Of a stretch of DNA of 62,238 nt, positions 1-8,521 are shown piece after piece. Position 1 is the stretch's first letter, and every line of letters starts with the position of its first letter. A model generated the notes under the pieces. It was given only the letters and a program-made list of their open reading frames with translations, was not told where the DNA came from and made no database searches. Source of the DNA: Lachnospiraceae bacterium (GTDB lineage Bacteria > Bacillota > Clostridia > Lachnospirales > Lachnospiraceae); the NCBI GenBank assembly GCA_028696165.1, contig JAQVHQ010000013.1, positions 1 through 62,238 of the forward strand. The letters run 5' to 3'. Both the position numbers and the translations under genes were made by a program.

Positions 1-2
1 TT

Positions 3-116
3 GTTTTCCTGATTCAAATCTCAACCGTTTTCACATGCCTTTTCTTAACTAAACAGATTTTTCAGAGGCTTGTAACCTGTGAGATACCTTTCCTAACAGA
101 CGAAATGCTTATCTAA
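3..116 (+). other. open frame running in from the left edge
   Basis: A stop-free frame enters from the window edge and ends at a TAA (114-116) directly abutting the ATG of the kinase at 117. The 37 codons are hydrophobic and not recognisable. It could be the tail of an upstream gene or a chance frame. It bears on whether the kinase at 117 has its true start. Confidence 0.2.
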
Positions 117-1721
117 ATGACATTGTATGATATACACAAACAGAAGATGAATGAACTGGTTATGAAAAGTCTTGTTCGCAAGGATTATGAATTCATCCTG
201 CTTATTGATGGAAAACGTGATTATGCGGAGACTTTAAGCACCTGTGACGGATACGATGATGTTTATTTCAAAACTATAGATGGATATGATTCTATTATGG
301 GAAATTATATTCATGAGCGCTGTGTGGATGAAAATTTGGATGAGATCGTTGAAAAATTAAAATTGCAGACGATTCTGGAAGTATTAGAACTACAAGAGGA
401 CTATACAGTTTTGTATTCAGTCGGTATGCCTAATGGAAAGGTATGCAGACATAAAGTGAATTTCTTCTATATAGACAGAGAAAATGGATATCTGGTTGAA
501 ACCCGGGTAGATGTTACACAGATTAATGAGGAAGAGCGAAAGAAAAATCAGGAGATGCAGGAAGCACTCAACCTGGCTGAACAGGCAAATCTTGCAAAGA
601 CTGAATTCTTATCCCGGATGAGTCATGATATTCGTACTCCGATGAATGCAATCATCGGGATGACAGACCTTGCAAAGAAAGAAGCGAACCCGGAGAGTAC
701 GAAAGAATATCTGGAATATATTGATACTTCCAGCCATTTTCTGCTGGGTCTTATTAACGATATCCTGGATTTGAGTAAGATTGAGAGTGGAGAAGTACAG
801 TTGAATCTGGAACCATTTTCAGTAGAGGAATTTGAAAATGAAATTAATACAGTTATTCGTCCGCTTATGGAGGAGAAGAAGATTGAGTTTATCTTTCATA
901 TGGGATGTGGTGCGCAGTGTCTGCTTGTAGATAGATTGAGATTCAGCCAGATTTTCTTTAATCTGTTATCAAATGCGGCGAAATTCACTCCAGAAGGCGG
1001 TAAAGTGGAATTTACAGCTGAACATTTACCGCCAAAGAATGGAGAATACGGCGCCCGCTATTATGTAAGAGACAATGGAATCGGAATGAGTGAAGAATTT
1101 AAGAAGCACCTCTTTGAACCGTTTTCTCAGGAACGCTTAAAGGGAAATGGTGAGATTAGCGGAACAGGACTGGGTCTTGCTATAGTTAAGAATCTGGTGG
1201 AGACTATGGGCGGAAGTGTCCAGGTAAAGAGCAGCCTGGGTGAGGGCACAGAATTTATATTGGATTTATATTCTCCTTTAGCTGAAAATGTGGAAAAAGA
1301 AAGAAAAACAGAGAGAATCAGTGAAGAGTTTCTGAAAAATACGCATATTTTACTGGCAGAAGATAACAGCATGAATGTGCTGGTAGCTAAGCGATTACTG
1401 GAAAGAAAAGGAGGTTATGTGGAAGTGGCTTCCAACGGACAGGAGGCGATTGATAAATTTAATAATTCGCCGGCTGCATATTATGATGCAATTCTTATGG
1501 ATATTAGAATGCCTGTACTTAATGGGCTTGAAGCGGCTAAACAGATACGTACATTGAATAGAGAAGATGCTGCGACAGTTCCTATTATTGCCATGACAGC
1601 AGATGCATTTGTCGAGGAGCAGTCTAAGACAAGAGAAGCAGGCATGAATGCACATTTAGCAAAACCTATCAATCCAGAGCTTTTGTTCCATACATTAGAA
1701 CAATACATTTTATTTGACTAA
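117..1721 (+). CDS. hybrid sensor histidine kinase/response regulator
   Basis: Cytoplasmic hybrid two-component kinase of 534 aa. In order: a PAS-like region (about 45-140), a short coiled linker, the HisKA dimerisation domain with the H-box SHDIRTP (phospho-acceptor H170), an HATPase_c domain with N-box DNGIGM and G-boxes GTGLGL, and a C-terminal receiver domain starting at ILLAEDNSMN with phospho-acceptor D462 in LMDIRMPV and the conserved TA and KP motifs. There is no membrane segment. The ATG follows a TAA with no clear ribosome site, and related kinases often carry a longer N-terminal sensor, so the protein may be truncated or mis-started here. It is paralogous to the kinase at 57343. 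The signal and output are unknown. The family call is firm; the start is not. Confidence 0.85.
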   Translation: MTLYDIHKQKMNELVMKSLVRKDYEFILLIDGKRDYAETLSTCDGYDDVYFKTIDGYDSIMGNYIHERCVDENLDEIVEKLKLQTILEVLELQEDYTVLYSVGMPNGKVCRHKVNFFYIDRENGYLVETRVDVTQINEEERKKNQEMQEALNLAEQANLAKTEFLSRMSHDIRTPMNAIIGMTDLAKKEANPESTKEYLEYIDTSSHFLLGLINDILDLSKIESGEVQLNLEPFSVEEFENEINTVIRPLMEEKKIEFIFHMGCGAQCLLVDRLRFSQIFFNLLSNAAKFTPEGGKVEFTAEHLPPKNGEYGARYYVRDNGIGMSEEFKKHLFEPFSQERLKGNGEISGTGLGLAIVKNLVETMGGSVQVKSSLGEGTEFILDLYSPLAENVEKERKTERISEEFLKNTHILLAEDNSMNVLVAKRLLERKGGYVEVASNGQEAIDKFNNSPAAYYDAILMDIRMPVLNGLEAAKQIRTLNREDAATVPIIAMTADAFVEEQSKTREAGMNAHLAKPINPELLFHTLEQYILFD

Positions 1722-1738
1722 AGCTTGCTTTAGGATAA

Positions 1739-1840
1739 GAAAGCGGGAATCCTCGGTTATTCAATTGCCGATGTAGTTCACTAAATAAAAATCTTTAAAA
1801 GAGGAAGAGGACTTGTGAAGAGCCCGCTTCCTTTTTTAAT
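1739..1840 (+). terminator. probable terminator/structured 3' region
   Basis: AAGCGGG near 1740 can pair with CCCGCTT near 1824, followed by a T run. The roughly 75-nt loop contains further small pairings (for example CGG with CCG). Such a long loop is unusual for a simple terminator, so a small structured RNA is an alternative. Confidence 0.4.
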
Positions 1841-1882
1841 AAAATAATGGAACTTTTACAGGATTTAAATCGATTCTTTCAT

Positions 1883-1911
1883 TTGTAAAAATACCGGTAT
1901 TGTTGTATGAT
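1883..1911 (+). promoter_or_regulatory. sigma-A-like promoter for the hscC operon
   Basis: TTGTAA (1883-1888) and TATGAT (1906-1911) are separated by 17 bp, about 85 bp before the hscC start. Fit to the consensus is moderate. No other candidate lies nearer. Confidence 0.45.
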
Positions 1912-1995
1912 TGTAGATAAATATTACGAATTATTTGAGAAAAATCATATATTACAGATTATGAAGTATAACACTACATTATGAGGAGCGATAGG

Positions 1996-3810
1996 ATGGC
2001 AATCATAGGAATTGATTTAGGTACAACTAATAGTTTAGTCACTGTTTGGAAGGATGGAGCAAGCGAACTGATTCCCAATGCATTTGGAGAAGTATTAACA
2101 CCCAGCGTGGTAAGTATAGATGAAAACGGCGGTGTATATGTAGGCAAGATTGCCAGGGAACGTCTGATTTCCCATCCCGAGAATACGGCATCTGTATTTA
2201 AGCGATTTATGGGAACTGATAAGGTATACCATCTGGCAGAGAGAGACTACACTCCGCAGGAATTATCCGCTTATGTACTGAAAAAATTAAAGGAAGACGC
2301 AGAAAAATATCTTCAGGAGACGGTAACAGAAGCAGTTATCAGTGTGCCGGCTTATTTTAATAATGCTCAGCGCGATGCAACCAAACAGGCTGGTGTGCTG
2401 GCTGGATTTAAGGTGGATCGTATCATAAATGAACCCTCAGCGGCTGCGTTAGCCTGTCAGCAGCTATATCCAGAGGAAGACGTGATGGAGATGGTTTTTG
2501 ACTTTGGAGGCGGGACACTGGATGTATCCGTGGTAGACTGTTTTGATAATGTGATTAATGTGGTATCAGTCAGCGGAGATAATCATCTGGGCGGTTACGA
2601 TTTTGATATGGCTATGGCAAAGTATTTCTGTGAGAAACAAAAGATTGATTACAGAGAACTTTCCAGAAATGAGCGGGCTGCAATTATTAAAAGCGCAGAA
2701 CTGTGCAAACAGGAATTGTCTACTGCAGAACATAGTGATATGGTAGTCAATTATAATGGAGAGAAGAAGGAACTTACTTTTGATACAGAGAAAATGATAG
2801 AAGCTTCAGCAGGCATCTTCCAGCGTATGTTAAAACCCATCAAGCAGGCACTTATTGGCGGAGATGTAACTATGGATGACATACGCCGGATTATCCTGGT
2901 GGGAGGCTCCTGTAAGATGCCTTCTGTTCGATTATATCTTCAGCATTTCTTAAAAAAAGAAGTTGTGTTCTTAGGTTCGCCGGATACGATTGTGGCTTTA
3001 GGGGCTGGAACTTATGCTGGAATCAAGGAGCGGAAAGCGGAGATTAAGGACATGCTTTTAACGGATGTATGTCCATTTACCTTGGGGGTGGATATCGTTG
3101 GCGGCAGTCTGTCTCCAATTATTGAGAGAAATAATGCGCTTCCGGTCAGCCGTTCTGGTATTTATCAAACAGTCTCTGATGGACAGGAAGAATTACATTT
3201 TCATATTTATCAGGGTGAAGCACCGGTGGCAAGTCATAATGTTCTTTTAGGGGAGATAAAACTTCCGGTACCGAAAGCACCAAAAGGAGTAGAGAAGGCA
3301 GATATACGATTTACCTATGATATCAATGGAATTCTGGAGGTGGATGCAAAAGTCTTAAGTACAGATGAGACCGCACATCTGGTAATTGTGGATGAGAAAA
3401 ACCATATGAGTGAACAGCAGGTAAATGAAGCACTTTCCAGCATGCAGGCTTTAAAACAGCATCCGAGAGATAAGGAAGAAAATGCATATCTGATTTCGCG
3501 TTGCGAATCACTATATGCACTGGCAGGAATACAACTTAGAGAATTCCTTCTTCATGAACTGGAAATCTTTCAGTATTGGCTGGACAGACAGGATGAAATG
3601 AAGATAAAAAAGGCCAGAAACCGGTTCAAAACAGTATTGGATCTGGTAGAAGATAAGATGAAGGTATTTAACATGGAGGACGAGTTCGAGAGCTTTTCAG
3701 CAGGTTGGTATAAAGAAGCAAAAAAGGAAGAACTTGATCTGGATATGGAAGATGAGTGGGATGAAGAAGAGCTGAAGGATTGGTTTAAGGAAGGACATAT
3801 GACAAGCTAA
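1996..3810 (+). CDS. hscC: Hsp70 family chaperone, HscC type
   Basis: ATP-dependent chaperone of the Hsp70 superfamily, 604 aa. The N-terminal ATPase domain begins GIDLGTTNS and carries the phosphate-2 signature FDFGGGTLDVSV and the adenosine motif LVGGSCKMP. The substrate-binding domain follows from about residue 375 (CPFTLGVDIVGG), then a helical lid and a strongly acidic C-terminus. The sequence is diverged from DnaK and resembles HscC in motif detail. The start at 1996 is chosen because GAGGAG at 1983-1988 sits 7 bp upstream; the in-frame ATG at 1981 overlaps that site. It leads an operon with a J-like protein 1 bp downstream, the same pairing seen for E. coli HscC with its membrane J partners. 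Substrates are unknown. Confidence 0.85.
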   Translation: MAIIGIDLGTTNSLVTVWKDGASELIPNAFGEVLTPSVVSIDENGGVYVGKIARERLISHPENTASVFKRFMGTDKVYHLAERDYTPQELSAYVLKKLKEDAEKYLQETVTEAVISVPAYFNNAQRDATKQAGVLAGFKVDRIINEPSAAALACQQLYPEEDVMEMVFDFGGGTLDVSVVDCFDNVINVVSVSGDNHLGGYDFDMAMAKYFCEKQKIDYRELSRNERAAIIKSAELCKQELSTAEHSDMVVNYNGEKKELTFDTEKMIEASAGIFQRMLKPIKQALIGGDVTMDDIRRIILVGGSCKMPSVRLYLQHFLKKEVVFLGSPDTIVALGAGTYAGIKERKAEIKDMLLTDVCPFTLGVDIVGGSLSPIIERNNALPVSRSGIYQTVSDGQEELHFHIYQGEAPVASHNVLLGEIKLPVPKAPKGVEKADIRFTYDINGILEVDAKVLSTDETAHLVIVDEKNHMSEQQVNEALSSMQALKQHPRDKEENAYLISRCESLYALAGIQLREFLLHELEIFQYWLDRQDEMKIKKARNRFKTVLDLVEDKMKVFNMEDEFESFSAGWYKEAKKEELDLDMEDEWDEEELKDWFKEGHMTS

Positions 3811-3811
3811 T

Positions 3812-5371
3812 ATGAGTAGACTAACAGGAATTTGGAAAACACTTAATCTGGAACCTACTAATAACGTGAGAGCAATTAAAAGAGCTTATGCGAAGCAAAT
3901 CACCCTTTATCATCCGGAAGAGTATCCGGAAAAATTCCAGGAGATACACGCTGCCTATGAGCTGGCCTTGGAGTGGGCTAAGACAGGACGGACACAGAGT
4001 GGCTTTGAACGAGTACCGCTGTTTGAAGAGCAAAAAAAGAAGTCAGTTAAGGATAGTCATGAAGCTGAATGGGCAAATGCAAAATCCCAAAGAGAAGATC
4101 CTAATTCAAAATCGGAAGCTGAGTCTCCAAAATCGGAAGATCAGCCGGAGTTAAAGGATGTTTTGCCGGATGATTACGAAGAATTAAAGAATGTCAGCCC
4201 GGATTATCAGGAAGATGAGCAGTTTAAAAAGAGAGAAAAAGATTCAGAAAAATTAAAGAATGTCGGCCCGGATTATCAGGAAGATGGGCAGCCCAAGAAG
4301 AGGGGAAAAGAGGCAGATAGTCCACAGGATTTAGATGATCCGGACTGGCTCGAATCAGAGAAAATTGGCCGATTGACAGAGAAGTATGCCCGTGAAGAGG
4401 AAAAAAGAAAAATCCGAAATTCCTTGCAGAAACAGTTTATCATAGATTCTGCGCTGGACAAACTTCGAAATATTATCCGGGAGAAGAAGATTCAGGACAA
4501 TCGAAGCTGGACGAACTATTTTCAGGATAAGCAAGTGCTTTGGGCATTTTCGTATGCGGCATTTCAAAAAGAATTTCTCAGGCTGGTTGAAAATCTTAGA
4601 TTTTCAAAATCTACAAGAGAGATGATGAAGGAAGTCTATGTAAATCATATTCTGGATGAAGAACAAAAAAATGAAGAACTAGATGCTTTTTTCATGAGGA
4701 AAACTATAAAAACCAATGTCAAAACACAGAACATGGTTATATTCCGGTATGTTCTGATTACGCTGGGTTGTTTAGCACTTGTCAGTTTAGGAAGAAGTGT
4801 CATCTCCTTAACGCAGGAGAAAAGTCCACTGGAGACCTATCATGAAGTGGATAAAATAGAGGACTATCTGGATGAAAAATATCAGACAACCTGTACGGTA
4901 GCCCCTTCAGATGTAAAAGACTTCTCCATGAGAAAGATTGTACATGGCCAGGATGGAACCTGGGAAGATTATGTGATTCAAGCAGAAGAGGATGATGTGA
5001 CCTTCCATGCGGCATGGAAGAAGGATAGTATGGACTATGATGAAATCCTGGATGATTATGAGGATTGTCTCTTTGAAAAATATGCAAAGCAGTATAATCT
5101 CAATATAGGATATCTGGTCGCATATAATAATGAAATTCATCTGGAACCAGACACCACTTTGGAGATTTTTGCACCGACCTTTTTGAATTTCCTCAAGGAT
5201 ATTCAAAAAAGTGATTATGTACAAGGGGGACATGAGATGGAGATTAATGTCCAATTGCTCTTTTTTGAACCACGCTATACCATAAAAGTGGAAAAAGACC
5301 AGGAGATTGATGAGCAGGAAATACAGAGAATTATAACGAAATGTTTGGAGACTAATTATGAGAATAGTTAA
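3812..5371 (+). CDS. membrane-anchored J-domain-like co-chaperone
   Basis: Protein of 519 aa with an N-terminal J-like domain (about 1-60). It has helix II with AIKRAYAKQ and a loop HPE where canonical J proteins have HPD, then AAYELAL in helix III. A long charged linker (about 70-200) contains two imperfect copies of a roughly 23-residue unit built on LKNV-PDYQED-Q. A single membrane segment lies near 308-330 and is followed by a C-terminal domain of about 190 residues that I do not recognise. It starts 1 bp after the hscC stop and its 3' end overlaps the next gene by 14 bp, so the three genes are very likely co-translated. The presumed role is to recruit HscC to the membrane. The HPE change may weaken ATPase stimulation or define a specific pair. 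Confidence 0.7.
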   Translation: MSRLTGIWKTLNLEPTNNVRAIKRAYAKQITLYHPEEYPEKFQEIHAAYELALEWAKTGRTQSGFERVPLFEEQKKKSVKDSHEAEWANAKSQREDPNSKSEAESPKSEDQPELKDVLPDDYEELKNVSPDYQEDEQFKKREKDSEKLKNVGPDYQEDGQPKKRGKEADSPQDLDDPDWLESEKIGRLTEKYAREEEKRKIRNSLQKQFIIDSALDKLRNIIREKKIQDNRSWTNYFQDKQVLWAFSYAAFQKEFLRLVENLRFSKSTREMMKEVYVNHILDEEQKNEELDAFFMRKTIKTNVKTQNMVIFRYVLITLGCLALVSLGRSVISLTQEKSPLETYHEVDKIEDYLDEKYQTTCTVAPSDVKDFSMRKIVHGQDGTWEDYVIQAEEDDVTFHAAWKKDSMDYDEILDDYEDCLFEKYAKQYNLNIGYLVAYNNEIHLEPDTTLEIFAPTFLNFLKDIQKSDYVQGGHEMEINVQLLFFEPRYTIKVEKDQEIDEQEIQRIITKCLETNYENS

Positions 5372-6371
5372 GAAGATAACAGGTGTGCTCCTGATAGTAG
5401 CAGGTTTGACAGATGCAGTTCTTTTTGTGATAGTGGCAATCTCTTTTTGTCTTGATTGGGCTTATATGGGGAATCAGATCGGCGAAATCTTTCTTTCCTT
5501 ACTGTGTGCTATAGCGGGAGGCGCTGTCGCCTATGGTGGAGTGCGGTTATTTAAAAATGGAAGAACGTCGATTCCGATAAAGGAACCAGTGATTTTAAAT
5601 CATGAAAATGAGAGACCATTGACAGAAAAAAAATTCACTTTAAATACAGGAGTATCCAATCGATACACGATGATTATCGATGATGTGTTTGATATTGACA
5701 ATCTGGGATGTGTGGTGACAGGTGTATTAAAGGGGGAAGCCTTGATGTTACAGGATAATGTGTGGATATTATCGGAAAACGGGAAAAAAAGATATGAACA
5801 GATTTACCAGGCGGAAGTATTTCAGGGCGAGAAGATTATGAAAGCCACTCGTGTTATGGGCGATTCAGGTAATCGGGTAGGGCTTCTTATAAAAGGAATG
5901 CTTGCCAACAGCGTATCTTTAGGCGATGTACTGACAAGCGTAACTCCGAATACCAGGGATGTAGATCAGCCCATTGAAAATCCTAGGTTAAAAGGATTGC
6001 TGACTGGCAGAAGTGAGACATTTCTTACTGATTTGGAGGAACGGATACAAAGAGAGATTTCTTTGGCAAATTTTCTTGTGTTGGTTGAATTTGACCTGCC
6101 GCCCGTAAGCAATGAAGATGGTACAGCTAAGCTGACAAAGGACACACACATGCTATTTCCATACCTGACAGCACAGGACGGGCCCAGTTATCAGCCTGTT
6201 TTTACAGACCATGCGGAACTGGATAAATGGAATACCGGAAAAGAGGAGAAAAGAAATACAATCCTTATGAGTGCTGATGAGGTCAAGCAAATGTTGCATA
6301 GTAATGACAACCTGGTCGGTTATGTGATTAATCCATTTTCCGATAACTGGATTGTGGAAACAGAGAAATAA
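5358..6371 (+). CDS. two-TM protein with EF-Tu domain-2-like and SseB-like domains
   Basis: Protein of 337 aa. Two hydrophobic segments span about 8-32 and 41-66. Residues about 100-190 resemble the beta-barrel of translation factors (EF-Tu domain 2): a VFDIDNLGCVVTG stretch, then VGLLIKGM and a GDVL ending, in the order expected for that fold. Residues about 225-335 resemble the SseB family, with LVLVEFDLPP, MLFPYLTAQDG, TDHAELDKW and NPFSDNWIVE. There is no GTPase domain, so this is not a translation factor. The gene overlaps the J-like gene by 14 bp. I infer a membrane component working with HscC and the J protein; the molecular function is unknown. The domain assignments are by eye. Confidence 0.6.
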   Translation: MRIVKKITGVLLIVAGLTDAVLFVIVAISFCLDWAYMGNQIGEIFLSLLCAIAGGAVAYGGVRLFKNGRTSIPIKEPVILNHENERPLTEKKFTLNTGVSNRYTMIIDDVFDIDNLGCVVTGVLKGEALMLQDNVWILSENGKKRYEQIYQAEVFQGEKIMKATRVMGDSGNRVGLLIKGMLANSVSLGDVLTSVTPNTRDVDQPIENPRLKGLLTGRSETFLTDLEERIQREISLANFLVLVEFDLPPVSNEDGTAKLTKDTHMLFPYLTAQDGPSYQPVFTDHAELDKWNTGKEEKRNTILMSADEVKQMLHSNDNLVGYVINPFSDNWIVETEK

Positions 6372-6429
6372 CAAATTTATCTTGATGGGAGTCCAATTTC
6401 CTTCCAAGATAAAGCCTCCGGTGGATTGC

Positions 6430-6467
6430 ACTTAGCAACGCAGCAAGTACGCCAAGGCGTACTTGAA
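6430..6467 (+). repeat. dispersed hairpin repeat, copy 1
   Basis: A 38-bp element matching 41463-41500 at 36 of 38 positions. It contains a perfect 10-bp inverted repeat, CAAGTACGCC-AA-GGCGTACTTG. It lies just upstream of the LysR-type gene, ending 31 bp before its start. Related copies occur near 16639 and, inverted, near 38853. Confidence 0.8.
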
Positions 6468-6498
6468 ATGGAATACTTCCAGAAAAAAGGAGATGTCT

Positions 6499-7380
6499 AT
6501 GGAAAATCGTGTACTGAGATACTTTCTTGCCGTAGCCAGAGAAGAAAATATTACCAAGGCTTCGGAAAGTCTGCATGTCACTCAGCCTACATTGTCGAAA
6601 CAGCTGATGGACCTGGAAGACGAGCTGGGTACGAAGTTGTTTATTCGTGGAAAACGTAAGATTACATTGACAGAAGATGGAGTTTATCTTCGTAAACGTG
6701 CTCAGGAGATTATTGAACTGGTGGATAAGACTGAGGGAGAGTTCAATGAACGCGGAAATGTAATCAGCGGAGATATTTATATTGGCGGTGGAGAGACCCA
6801 GGCTATGCGGTTGATCGCAAAAGCTGTAAAAAGTCTCAGGGATGATTATCCGGATATTCGTTATCATCTGTATAGTGGGAATGCAGATGCACTTATGGAA
6901 CGTATGGATAAGGGTTTGCTGGATTTTGGCGTTTTGATTGAGCCGGCGAATATTAAGAAATATGATTACATCAAGCTTCCGTCTGTGGATACCTGGGGAG
7001 TTTTGATGCGAAAGGATCATCCTTTTGCTGGAAAGTCAGGGATTCGTCCAGAGGATATGGAACAGTTGGATTTGATTGTATCCAGCCAGTCCATGGTGGA
7101 AAATGGATTCTCCGGATGGATGGGAAAGGATTTTGACCAGCTAAATATCATTGCTCATTACAACTTGATTTACAATGCAGCTTTAATGGTGGAGGAAGGA
7201 GTGGGATGCGCTCTGACACTGGATAAGCTGGTGAACATGTATCAGGAGAGTGGGGACCTTACTTTTGTTCCTTTAGAGCCCCGGATGGAATCGGGATTGA
7301 ATATTGTGTGGAAGAAGTATCAGGTGTTTTCTAAGGCGGCAGAGAAGTTTTTGGAGAAGCTGCAGGAGAGTTTCCTTTGA
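6499..7380 (+). CDS. LysR-type transcriptional regulator
   Basis: DNA-binding regulator of 293 aa. The N-terminal winged helix-turn-helix (about 1-60) reads LRYFLAVAREENITKAS, then LHVTQPTLSKQL and LEDELGTKLF, the classical LysR pattern. A linker helix and a periplasmic-binding-like effector domain follow (about 88-290). The start at 6499 is chosen because AAAAGGAG (6485-6492) sits 6 bp upstream; longer frames begin inside or before this site. A strong terminator follows at 7415. The adjacent genes do not identify a target, and no divergently transcribed partner is present, which is unusual for this family. Confidence 0.88.
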   Translation: MENRVLRYFLAVAREENITKASESLHVTQPTLSKQLMDLEDELGTKLFIRGKRKITLTEDGVYLRKRAQEIIELVDKTEGEFNERGNVISGDIYIGGGETQAMRLIAKAVKSLRDDYPDIRYHLYSGNADALMERMDKGLLDFGVLIEPANIKKYDYIKLPSVDTWGVLMRKDHPFAGKSGIRPEDMEQLDLIVSSQSMVENGFSGWMGKDFDQLNIIAHYNLIYNAALMVEEGVGCALTLDKLVNMYQESGDLTFVPLEPRMESGLNIVWKKYQVFSKAAEKFLEKLQESFL

Positions 7381-7414
7381 ATGATATTCATATTTCGTCC
7401 TATTCAATGTAAAA

Positions 7415-7470
7415 TACAAAGCCAGCCAGAGACTGTGCCATTGGCAGCATAGTCTCTGGCTGGCTTTGTA
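7415..7470 (+). terminator. intrinsic terminator after LysR gene
   Basis: Perfect 20-bp inverted repeat (7415-7434 with 7451-7470; core AGCCAGCCAGAGACT) around a 16-nt loop. The 3' flank has only a short T-rich stretch. Confidence 0.75.
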
Positions 7471-7541
7471 TCTGCCGGTTTATTACCGTTTTATCTAATC
7501 TGTTAAATAATAAAATATGCTGAGAAAACCTCCTATGAGAA

Positions 7542-8190
7542 ATACGTACCCAAAAGTTCCCAATAGAAAAATGACACGTGATTTTGCCGGAGGAGTACGT
7601 ATCCAGAAGCTAAAAGTGTAAAAATGATACGTAATTAAGTTAGGAAAGTACGTATTTAAAAGCCGAAAATGTAAAAATGATACGTAATTGAGTTAGGAAA
7701 GTACGTATCCAAAAGCCAAAAGTGTAAAAATGATACGTAATTGAGTTAGAAAAGTACGTATCCAGAAGCCGAAAGTGTAAAAATGATACGTAATTGAGTT
7801 AGGAAGGTACGTATCCAAAAGCCAAAAGTGTAAAAATGATACGTAATTGAGTTAGAAAAGTACGTATCCAAAAGGCAAAAGTGTAAAAATGATACGTAAT
7901 TGAGTTAGAAAAGTACGTATCCAGAAGCCGAAAGTGTAAAAATGATACGTAATTGAGTTAGGAAAGTACGTATCCAAAAGCCGAAAGTGTAAAAATGATA
8001 CGTAATTGAGTTAGGAAAGTACGTATCCAAAAGCCAAAAGTGTAAAAATGATACGTAATTGAGTTAGGAAAGTACGTATCCAAAAGCCGAAAGTGTAAAA
8101 ATGATACGTAATTGAGTTAGGAAAGTAGTATTTAAAAGTCAAAAGTATAAAAATGACACGTGATTTTGCTGGAGGTGTATGTATAAATAA
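7542..8190. repeat. array R1 of 53-bp tandem repeats
   Basis: Twelve units start at 7542, 7595, 7648, 7701, 7754, 7807, 7860, 7913, 7966, 8019, 8072 and 8125, with a decayed unit at about 8177. The spacing is exactly 53 bp. Each unit opens with GTACGTATCC and carries AATGATACGTAAT about 29 bp in, so TACGTATC and GATACGTA form an 8-bp inverted repeat with about 21 bp between. The first and last units are the most diverged, as expected for an array growing by internal duplication. This fills most of the gene-free stretch 7471-8521. Confidence 0.95.
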
Positions 8191-8253
8191 AATTATAGCA
8201 GAATTAGAAAATAGTATTCCTAGATGGCTGCAGATGGTTAGTGAGCGAGTATG

Positions 8254-8388
8254 GAAAGGGTAAGGGTAAGGATGGTAAGGGAGGGTAAGAGGGTGGTAAG
8301 GGTCAATGGTAAGGGTAAGAGGTAAGGGTCAGAAGGTCAGGGTCAGAAGGTCAGGGGTCAGAAGGTCAGGGGTCAGAAGGTCAGGATA
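8254..8388 (+). repeat. G-rich low-complexity repeat
   Basis: The purine-rich plus strand is built first from GGTAAGG-type units (8254-8326), then from GGTCAGAAGGTCAGG-type units (about 8327-8383). At least six GGG runs lie close together in the first part, enough to form a G-quadruplex in principle. No gene is seen in it. Confidence 0.8.
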
Positions 8389-8521
8389 CTGGGTAACTAT
8401 TACTTTTGCCTATGATAATGTATTCTATATAACTATTTGCTATTTAAAATACATGGAAATATAATAGTTATATACAGAAACAAGAATACTTGGCTGTTGA
8501 ATGAGTATGGGAGGGTGCTGG

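Noticed and set aside
4907-5254. Minus-strand frame of 115 codons inside the J-like gene
   Set aside because: Shadow of a real gene; composition shows no family features and there is no ribosome site.
6377-6412. Terminator between the SseB-like gene and the LysR gene
   Set aside because: TTATCTTG and CAAGATAA can pair, but the stem is AT-rich, the loop is about 20 nt and there is no T run. It was left out as unsupported.
6328-7020. Minus-strand frame of 230 codons opposite the LysR gene
   Set aside because: It overlaps both the clear LysR coding region and the end of the SseB-like gene and has no recognisable domain.
7542-8190. CRISPR array
   Set aside because: The units are contiguous 53-bp tandem copies. 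The segments between the conserved blocks are alike from unit to unit, so there are no unique spacers, and no cas genes are present.
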